11,992 nucleotides of DNA from DASTQL01 sp035761805. Its GTDB lineage: Bacteria > Actinomycetota > Actinomycetes > Jiangellales > Jiangellaceae. The stretch lies in assembly GCA_035761805.1 (NCBI GenBank), contig DASTQL010000008.1:1-11992 (forward strand), given 5' to 3'. Positions 6,873-11,992 of the stretch are shown here, one piece after another; the first letter of the stretch is position 1, and each line of letters begins with the position of its first letter. The notes under the pieces were generated by a model that saw only the letters and a list, made by a program, of their open reading frames with translations, was not told where the DNA came from and ran no database searches. The position numbers and the translations under genes were made by a program.

Positions 6873-6934
6873 TCCTCCTGGTCGGTGGGTCTGACGCAGG
6901 AGGGGCGTGAGGTCCGGCCTTACCGGGTGAGGTC
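6873..6934 (-). promoter_or_regulatory. Duplicated leader/operator, copy 2 (before the stand-alone hydrolase)
   Basis: This is the second copy of the leader described at 4430-4492; it fills almost all of the space between the regulator stop (6940) and the hydrolase ATG. GTGAGGTC occurs at 6907-6914 and 6927-6934, again exactly 20 bp apart, with GGCCTTAC between them. The differences from copy 1 lie between the half-sites and the Shine-Dalgarno and at two bases next to the outer half-site. The half-sites themselves and the 17-bp ribosome-site block are identical. Confidence 0.7.
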
Positions 6935-6939
6935 GCCGC

Positions 6940-9717
6940 TCAGGGCTCGATCGTCCAGGCGACCGGCTCGTCGGGCCGGTAGCTGCAGAACCTTCCCGTA
7001 TGGATGGAGCGGTTGAGGTGCCGCCCGAGCGATGGGTGGGCCTCGCGGACCTTGGCGATCGCGGCCCGGACGCGTGCCGTCACCGCTGCTCTCGCCCGCT
7101 CGGCCGGGTCGCCCGCCCGGCGCGGGCCGTGCAGCCCGTACGCGGCGGCGAGGTGGCGGGTCAGCTCGTCGAGCTCCTCCTGCAGGCGAGCCCCGCGCTC
7201 CGCGTCACCTGCGGCGTCGGAGTCGTCAAGCGCCGACTGCAGCTCCTTGATCCGAGCGGCGTACGCGGCGCGGGCGGTGGCGTCCACCACTTCGCCGAGG
7301 TCGCCGGGCCCGTGCAGGTTCTCGCCCGTCGGTGCCGCGGCGGCGACCCCGCCGCCGCTGGCCAGGTCGAGCGCCGGCACGTCCTGGCCCGGCCGGGCGA
7401 GGAGCACGGCGATGTCCTCGAGGCCCTTCGATCGCCGGACCGGCGCGGTCGTGCCGTCGAAGGTGACCGTCCAGAGGTCGCCGGTGCGGCGCAGGACGCC
7501 GGCGACGGGCGGATGTTCAGCGGGCGTGCCGGGTCCCGGGACGGCATCCGACGATCCGGCGGCCAACGACCGGAGTGCCTCACGCACGGTGGCCAGCACC
7601 TGATCGCCGTCGACGGGCGGTGACGCCACGTCGGCCGGCTTCTGGGCCGCGCCGAGGGTACGCCGCACATCGGCGAGCCGCGGCGCCGAGATGCGCTCCA
7701 CCACGCCCTCGCCACCGTCGACGACCTCGAGCACCGAGATCGCGAGCGACTCCTGACCCGTCTGCACCAGCAGCGGCAGCGCCGCCGCCAGCGTGGCGCG
7801 CCGCTCGGTGACGCCTCCGGACCGGGTGAAGGCGTCGAGCGCCCGGAGGAACCACGTCGCGGCCTCCCGGAAATCACCCAGCTCGGTGGTGACGACGCCG
7901 AGCGCGCGGTACGAGGCGTTGATCCCGTAGACGTAGCCGATCGGCTCGGACTCGGCGAGGGCCGCCTCGGCCCACCTCAGCGCCTCGGCCGGCCGCGACG
8001 TGGCGAGCAGCGTCGCGATGAGGTGCGAGTCCCATGCGTGCTCGTACGCGTTGCCCTGCCGCTCGGCCATCGCCAGCGCGCCCCGGGCGCAGTCGAGCGC
8101 CTCGTCGTCCCGGCCTGCCTGGTAGAGCACCGTGACCCGGTGCCCCATGAGGTCGCAGCGGTACGGCTCGAAGCCAGCCGCCGCGGCCGCCAGGTCCGCC
8201 GCCTCGAGGTGCGCGAGCGCCCGCTCCGGGTCTCCGCCGGTGCGCTTGTCGGCGCGCGCCAGTGCACCCCAGGCCCACGCCACGCCGACGGACGACGTGT
8301 CTGCGTCGACCGCTGCGCGCGCCAGCGCCGTACCGGCCTCCACCTCGTCGACCGACAGCCGTGCCGTCGCCGCCGTCGCCAGCACCTCGGACAGCCGTGG
8401 GTGCCGGGCCCGATTCCACCGATCCAGTGCGCGGTCGGCCATCTCGGCGATCTCCCCCGAGCGGTGCTGGAGGGCGAGGTACCACAGCGGCGCGAGGATC
8501 CCGTACGCGCGGTCCGGTGTCTCGTCCACGGCGAGGGCGCGGTCGAGCGCGGCCCTGGCGTTGTCGAACTCCTCGAAGAGCGGTGCCATCTCGGGCGTCC
8601 ACGCTTGCAGGCTCAGCTCCTGCATCCTCGCGAAGACGCGGACGTAGAGGCCGGCGTGCAGGTCACGAGCTCCGTCCAGCCGGCCGGTGGCCTGGAGACG
8701 CTCCAGCCCGTACGCGCGGAGGGTGTCGAGCATGGAGTAGCGCGTGCCGCCCGGCGACGGCGCGGCCGTGACGAGGGACCGAGCGACCAGCGAGTCGACG
8801 AGGTCGAGCGGGTCGTGCTCGAGGCCGACGTCGGCGCAGACCTCGGTGATCGCGTCGAGGTCGCACCCGCCGGGGAAGACGGCCAGCGCGTCGAAGAGGA
8901 CGCGTTCCTCCTCGTCGAGCAGCCCGTACGACCACTCGACCACCGCGTGCAGGCTCCGGTGGCGCGCCGGCCGGCTGCGCGTCGACGAGCGCAGCAGTGT
9001 GAAGCGGCGTACCAGCCTGGCCGCGACGTCGTCCACCGACAGCGAGCGCACCCGTGCGGCCGCGATCTCCAAGGCGAGTGGCAGCCCGTCGAGCGACCTG
9101 CACACCTCCGCCACCGCGGGCAGCGTCGACTCATCCAGCCGGAAGTCGTCCCGTACCGCGCGGGCGCGGGCGGCGAAGAGCTCCACAGCCGGTGCGTGTG
9201 CCGCGGTCTCCGGCGGATCTGTCGCCTCCGGTACGGCGAGGGGCGCGAGTGACACGACCTGCTCACCCGGCAGCTGGAGCGGCTCGCGACTCGTGGCGAG
9301 CACCCCGACGTGCTCGGCGGCGAGCAGTCCCTCGGCGGCCGCGGCCGCTGCGTCGAGGACGTGCTCGCAGTTGTCGAGGACCACGAGGACCCGGTTGCCG
9401 TGGACGGGTGGCGGGATCTTGGTGCCGAGGGGCTCGGCTGTCGCGGGGAGGTCGAGCGACGCCGCCACAGCATGCCGTACCGCGTGGGGGTCGGTCACCT
9501 CGGACAGCGCGCAGAAAGCGTGCGCGCCGACGTCGGCGGTCCGGCTCACGGCGAGGGCGAGGTGGGTCTTGCCGACACCGCCGGGACCGGTCAGCGTCAC
9601 GAGCCGGTGGTCACGCAGGCGGTCGACGAGCCGGGCCGCGTCGGCGTCGCGACCGAAGAGGTCTCCGACGCGGACAGGCGCGACCGACCCGGCGTCCACC
9701 ACGCCGTCAGTGTGCAC
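6940..9717 (-). CDS. STAND-type NB-ARC/TPR ATPase regulator with a conserved non-LuxR C-terminal domain
   Basis: This 925-residue protein is a likely ligand-triggered ATP switch of the AfsR/MalT-like group. The NTPase starts almost at the N-terminus: Walker A GPGGVGKT (44-51), Walker B LVVLDNCEH (111-119), ATSREPLQLPGE (141-152) and GLPLALEIAAAR (211-222). The RHRSLHAVVEWSYGLLDEEE stretch (from 252) begins the winged-helix lid. About 370-700 is an Ala-rich helical region consistent with TPRs. There is no N-terminal SARP domain and no C-terminal LuxR helix-turn-helix. Instead 743-925 match a domain seen on other actinobacterial STAND proteins, with RRSKGLEDIAVLLARPG, a coiled-coil-like helix and LGRHLNRSIHTGRFCSYRPD. 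The start is GTG at 9717; GGAGGT lies 11 nt upstream, slightly far. The neighbouring hydrolase genes with shared operators are the obvious candidate targets. Confidence 0.88.
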   Translation of the reverse strand: MHTDGVVDAGSVAPVRVGDLFGRDADAARLVDRLRDHRLVTLTGPGGVGKTHLALAVSRTADVGAHAFCALSEVTDPHAVRHAVAASLDLPATAEPLGTKIPPPVHGNRVLVVLDNCEHVLDAAAAAAEGLLAAEHVGVLATSREPLQLPGEQVVSLAPLAVPEATDPPETAAHAPAVELFAARARAVRDDFRLDESTLPAVAEVCRSLDGLPLALEIAAARVRSLSVDDVAARLVRRFTLLRSSTRSRPARHRSLHAVVEWSYGLLDEEERVLFDALAVFPGGCDLDAITEVCADVGLEHDPLDLVDSLVARSLVTAAPSPGGTRYSMLDTLRAYGLERLQATGRLDGARDLHAGLYVRVFARMQELSLQAWTPEMAPLFEEFDNARAALDRALAVDETPDRAYGILAPLWYLALQHRSGEIAEMADRALDRWNRARHPRLSEVLATAATARLSVDEVEAGTALARAAVDADTSSVGVAWAWGALARADKRTGGDPERALAHLEAADLAAAAAGFEPYRCDLMGHRVTVLYQAGRDDEALDCARGALAMAERQGNAYEHAWDSHLIATLLATSRPAEALRWAEAALAESEPIGYVYGINASYRALGVVTTELGDFREAATWFLRALDAFTRSGGVTERRATLAAALPLLVQTGQESLAISVLEVVDGGEGVVERISAPRLADVRRTLGAAQKPADVASPPVDGDQVLATVREALRSLAAGSSDAVPGPGTPAEHPPVAGVLRRTGDLWTVTFDGTTAPVRRSKGLEDIAVLLARPGQDVPALDLASGGGVAAAAPTGENLHGPGDLGEVVDATARAAYAARIKELQSALDDSDAAGDAERGARLQEELDELTRHLAAAYGLHGPRRAGDPAERARAAVTARVRAAIAKVREAHPSLGRHLNRSIHTGRFCSYRPDEPVAWTIEP

Positions 9718-9747
9718 CCGCGGCTGAGACCTCCGGCCCGGCCTCGA

Positions 9748-9776
9748 ATGACACGTTCACCATCGGGTGTTGTCAT
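9748..9776 (-). promoter_or_regulatory. Candidate promoter/dyad before the STAND regulator gene
   Basis: ATGACA (9748-9753) and TGTCAT (9771-9776) form a perfect 6-bp inverted repeat, with an inner CACC/GGTG pair (9758-9761 and 9766-9769). On the minus strand the same bases can be read as ATGACA, a 17-nt spacer and TGTCAT, a weak fit to -35 and -10 hexamers, 31 bases before the GTG start. Promoter and operator may coincide. The support is pattern only. Confidence 0.3.
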
Positions 9777-9867
9777 CACGAGGGTGCGCCTGGTGGTGGC
9801 CCGGTGGTCTGCGGGAGGGACGTTGGGCCGGCGCCACGCGGGTGGCCTCACCGTGGTGGTGCGGTGA

Positions 9868-9896
9868 CGGGAACCGTTGTGCAGTAACGGTTCCCG
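9868..9896. repeat. Perfect 11-bp inverted repeat before the DUF222/HNH gene
   Basis: CGGGAACCGTT (9868-9878) and AACGGTTCCCG (9886-9896) are exact reverse complements around a 7-nt loop. The element lies in the 219-bp gap between the divergent regulator and DUF222 genes, 40 bases before the DUF222 start. It follows no gene end on either strand, so a terminator role does not fit. An operator, or a site recognised by the nuclease-like product, is more in keeping with its place. Confidence 0.55.
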
Positions 9897-9920
9897 ACGG
9901 CCGATTCTGTCAGGCCTCGT

Positions 9921-9936
9921 TCGTACACTTGTTCGT
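9921..9936 (+). promoter_or_regulatory. LexA-like (SOS) box touching the DUF222/HNH start codon
   Basis: TCGTACACTTGTTCGT matches the actinobacterial SOS box TCGAAC-N4-GTTCGA at 10 of 12 fixed positions and ends on the base before the ATG. It contains TACACT (9924-9929), a fair -10 hexamer that would put the transcript start at or near the ATG itself. Some mycobacterial 13E12/DUF222 genes are known to carry SOS boxes, which supports the reading. The same bases also form a direct repeat GTTCGTA (9919-9925 and 9931-9937), so another regulator is possible. Confidence 0.5.
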
Positions 9937-11271
9937 ATGCACGGTGGGCTGGGATGGGACGCAGCGGCGGGCGGGGCGCACCCGGTCGCCGACACCGTCA
10001 CGGCCATCGGCACCGCCCTCGACGCTGTGACCGACTGCCCGCTGTACGGGCTTGGCTCCGAACAGTGTGGTGATCTGTTGGCCACGGTGGTGGGCCTGGA
10101 GTCCCGGCTGGCGTCGCTGCGGCTGCGGCTGCTGTGCGCGGCCGAGGCCGCGGGCACCGCCGAGCAGGCCGGGGCCCCGAATACCGCATCCTGGTTGCGG
10201 GCCAACACCCGCACCGACCGGGTGGTCGCCGGGCGGGCGGTGAAACTTGCGAAGTCGTTGGACGGCGAGTTCACCCTCACCGCGGACGCCCTCAGCAGCG
10301 GGCGGGTAAGCGAGGAGCAGGCCCGGGTGATCGTGCGCGCCGTGGCGGCCCTGCCGTCAAGCATCGACACCGCGGTCCGGCGGCAGGGTGAGGCGCACCT
10401 GATCGAGCAGGCCGCCACCTTCGACCCGGTGGAGCTGGCCCGGTTGGGGCGGCGGCTGCTGGAAGTGATCGCCCCGGAGGAGGCCGACCGGCTCCTCGGC
10501 GAACAGCTCAAGCGGGAGGAGGCCCGCGCCGGCCGGCGGGAGCTGTTCATCCGCCCGGACGGGTCGGGCGGGGCCCGGCTGTCCGGGCACCTCGACCCGG
10601 AGGGCGCCGCCATGCTGGACGCCGCCCTGCAACCCTTGTCCCGGTCCCGCCCCTCCGACGGGGCGGGCCCGGACCCGCGCACCATGCCGCAACGGCACGC
10701 CGACGCGCTGGTCGAGCTGGCCCGCCGGGCGCTGGCCGGGCAGTGCTGCGCCGGCGGCGGGCTCCCCGACACCGGTGGGGAGGCCGCCACGCTGCTGGTC
10801 ACGCTGTCCCTGGACGCGCTGCGCACCGGGCTGGGCGCCGGGCTGCTGCCCACCGGGGACCTCGTCTCCGCCGCTGCGGCCCGCCGGTGGGCCTGCGACG
10901 CCCGCATCATCCCGGTCGTCCTCGACGGCGAGTCGGCCCCGCTGGATGTGGGCCGGGCCCGAAGGCTGTTCACGCCGGCCCAACGGCGGGCGCTGGCCCT
11001 GCGCGACGGCGACGGGTGCGCGTTCCCCGGCTGTGACCGGCCCGGGTCGTGGTGCGACGCGCATCACCTGCGACATTGGGCCGACGGCGGCCCGACCGAC
11101 CTTTCCAACGGGGTGCTGCTGTGCGGCTGGCACCACCAAGTGGTTCACCGCGGCGAATGGGCGGTGGTGATGGGCCTCGACGGCCGACCCGACTTCCACC
11201 CCCCGGCCTGGCTCGACCCGGCCCGCCGACCCCGGCGCAACACCCCACACCGACCACCCGGCACCCACTGA
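9937..11271 (+). CDS. DUF222 / HNH endonuclease-like protein (13E12 family)
   Basis: This 444-residue protein has the usual two-part structure of the mycobacterial REP13E12-type family. The long helical DUF222 region (about 30-330) includes the typical ASWLRANTRTD, GRVSEEQARVIVRAV and GHLDPEGAAMLDAAL segments. The C-terminal HNH module has Cys361 and Cys366 (CAFPGC), CDAHHLRHW (His376/His377), Asn391, and Cys396-GWHH with His404, so zinc-binding and catalytic residues look intact. The family is multicopy, often dispersed, and its biological role is unsettled. No Shine-Dalgarno precedes ATG 9937; a TACACT -10 inside an SOS-like box would give a leaderless transcript. The in-frame TTG at 9877 lies at an inverted repeat and is not credible. 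It sits between the regulator and ndk and may be a late arrival there. Confidence 0.9.
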   Translation: MHGGLGWDAAAGGAHPVADTVTAIGTALDAVTDCPLYGLGSEQCGDLLATVVGLESRLASLRLRLLCAAEAAGTAEQAGAPNTASWLRANTRTDRVVAGRAVKLAKSLDGEFTLTADALSSGRVSEEQARVIVRAVAALPSSIDTAVRRQGEAHLIEQAATFDPVELARLGRRLLEVIAPEEADRLLGEQLKREEARAGRRELFIRPDGSGGARLSGHLDPEGAAMLDAALQPLSRSRPSDGAGPDPRTMPQRHADALVELARRALAGQCCAGGGLPDTGGEAATLLVTLSLDALRTGLGAGLLPTGDLVSAAAARRWACDARIIPVVLDGESAPLDVGRARRLFTPAQRRALALRDGDGCAFPGCDRPGSWCDAHHLRHWADGGPTDLSNGVLLCGWHHQVVHRGEWAVVMGLDGRPDFHPPAWLDPARRPRRNTPHRPPGTH

Positions 11272-11327
11272 CCGCGGGACCCAGCACCACGACCCGACAC
11301 GGTGACTCCCACCGCAACTCGCATGAG

Positions 11328-11363
11328 GGACCAGCACCCACCCCACCTCATCGGGGCTGGTCC
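11328..11363 (+). terminator. Hairpin terminator after the DUF222/HNH gene
   Basis: GGACCAGC (11328-11335) pairs with GCTGGTCC (11356-11363). Three more G-C pairs (11337-11339 with 11353-11355) continue inside after one bulged A. The hairpin lies about 57 bases past the stop and before the likely ndk promoter. Confidence 0.55.
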
Positions 11364-11392
11364 ACGTCATCGGAGGCGGGCCAGCCGTCGGC

Positions 11393-11425
11393 TAGGGTGC
11401 CCGACGGCTGCCGGCCCGGCAGCCG
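11393..11425 (+). promoter_or_regulatory. Candidate ndk promoter and leader dyad
   Basis: TAGGGT (11393-11398) fits the actinobacterial -10 pattern TANNNT; no clear -35 is visible. Seven bases on begins a perfect inverted repeat with 10-bp arms around one central C (11405-11414 with 11416-11425), which would lie at the transcript start or in the leader of ndk. In RNA it would fold into a tight GC hairpin ahead of the ribosome site; in DNA it could be an operator. Confidence 0.4.
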
Positions 11426-11455
11426 ACGTCGCCGCACAAGCCCGGGAGCAGCACC

Positions 11456-11863
11456 GTGTCCGAGCGCACGCTCGTCCTCGTCAAGCCCGACGCCGTCCGC
11501 CGCGGCCTGGTCGGTGAGATCGTCTCGCGCTACGAGCGCAGGGGACTGAGCATCGTCGCGATGGACCTGCGCACTGCGGACGTCTCCCTGTCGGACGAGC
11601 ACTACGCCGAGCATCTCGACAAGCCGTTCTACCCGTCGCTGCGGGAGTTCATCACTGGCGGGCCCCTCGTGGCGATGATCCTCCAGGGCGACCAGGCGGT
11701 CGACGTGGTCCGGGCGATGAACGGCGCTACCGACGGGCGCAAGGCGGCTCCTGGCACGGTCCGCGGCGACCTGTCGCTCTCCAACTCCGAGAACCTCGTC
11801 CACGCCTCCGACTCGGCCGAGGCGGCCGTACGCGAGCTGGCCCTCTGGTTCCCGGGTCACTGA
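11456..11863 (+). CDS. ndk: Nucleoside diphosphate kinase
   Basis: This 135-residue enzyme, full length for the family, transfers the gamma phosphate from ATP to other nucleoside diphosphates through a phosphohistidine and so balances the NTP and dNTP pools in the cytosol. The hallmarks are the N-terminal RTLVLVKPDAVRRGLVGEI with the active-site Lys10, FITGGPLVAMIL, APGTVRGDLSLS, and the catalytic His116 in ENLVHASDS. Ala in place of the common Gly after the histidine is a mild variant and should be tolerated. The start is GTG at 11456 with GGGAG (11444-11448) 7 nt before it. Hairpin and promoter-like sequences upstream suggest transcription separate from the DUF222 gene. Confidence 0.97.
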   Translation: MSERTLVLVKPDAVRRGLVGEIVSRYERRGLSIVAMDLRTADVSLSDEHYAEHLDKPFYPSLREFITGGPLVAMILQGDQAVDVVRAMNGATDGRKAAPGTVRGDLSLSNSENLVHASDSAEAAVRELALWFPGH

Positions 11864-11979
11864 CGCCTCGGCGGTTGATGCGAGTGCCGGGAACTCGTCG
11901 GCTTCCCAGTCGGGAGCGTGTCAACCTCATCGGGTGACGGCGACTCCCAGGCGTCCGGGAGGATGCTTGGGAGGTGGCG

Positions 11980-11992
11980 ATGCCGAAGGTTG
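11980..11992 (+). CDS. Start of a further gene, cut by the window edge
   Basis: GGGAGGTG (11969-11976) lies just before ATG 11980, and the visible codons read MPKV. The site is as strong as those of the established genes. A second ATG at 11963, in another frame behind GGGAGG, is the alternative start. Too little is present to name a product. The 116 bases after ndk contain only short, weak dyads (for example CGAGT/ACTCG at 11881-11897), so linkage with ndk is open. Confidence 0.4.

Noticed and set aside
8744..9727. Long plus-strand open frames opposite the STAND regulator (also 8023-9252)
   Set aside because: They are Ser/Thr/Arg-rich or Arg-rich low-complexity translations typical of the antisense frames of high-GC genes, and lack a ribosome site.
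9597..10973. A 458-codon minus-strand frame spanning the regulator start, the intergenic gap and the DUF222 gene
   Set aside because: It crosses two established genes and a promoter region, and its translation is Ser/Arg-rich with no domain.
11456..11863. HASDS instead of HGSDS at the NDK active site as a possible defect
   Set aside because: The catalytic histidine and the rest of the motif are intact. Ala at this position is a mild substitution and gives no reason to call the enzyme inactive.
1..11992. CRISPR arrays, tRNA or rRNA genes, insertion-sequence transposases
   Set aside because: I saw no regularly spaced repeats, no tRNA cloverleaf with a T-loop, no rRNA stretches and no transposase-like protein on either strand.

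Overview
The window is about 12 kb of very GC-rich DNA. Codons are dominated by G/C third positions, Shine-Dalgarno sites are strong (AGGAGG, AAGGAGGT) and GTG starts occur. Together with a DUF222/HNH protein, an Rv2258c-like methyltransferase and a 2TM-domain protein, this points to a high-GC actinomycete. A Nocardioidaceae-like lineage is possible, but I cannot fix the genus by eye.

Layout. Positions 1-338 hold no gene I can support, only two hairpins. On the minus strand follow a secreted PA-domain M28 zinc aminopeptidase (339-1925), a small secreted four-cysteine protein (2151-2459), and a 635-residue fusion of a SAM-dependent methyltransferase with an alpha/beta-hydrolase (2518-4425). 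Two small plus-strand membrane-protein genes come next (4627-4884 and 4972-5400), then a minus-strand DUF1801 gene (5488-5841). After that lie a stand-alone alpha/beta-hydrolase (6003-6869) and a large STAND-type ATPase/TPR regulator (6940-9717), both on the minus strand. The right end is all plus strand: a DUF222/HNH-endonuclease-like gene with a LexA-like box at its start codon (9937-11271), ndk (11456-11863), and the first codons of a further gene at the edge.

The most interesting part is 2151-9717. The hydrolase half of the fusion and the stand-alone hydrolase are clear paralogues. Both genes carry a nearly identical non-coding leader of about 62 bp (4430-4492 and 6873-6934), which includes the Shine-Dalgarno and three copies of a GRCCTYAC-type half-site. 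The second leader copy fills the gap between the stop of the STAND regulator and the start of the stand-alone hydrolase. My reading is a small regulon: one ligand-sensing STAND regulator, two hydrolases under a common operator, one of them joined to a methyltransferase, and a secreted Cys-rich protein as last gene of the fusion operon. The duplicated leader, the fusion and the paralogy are seen directly. Which protein binds the operator and what the substrate is remain inference.
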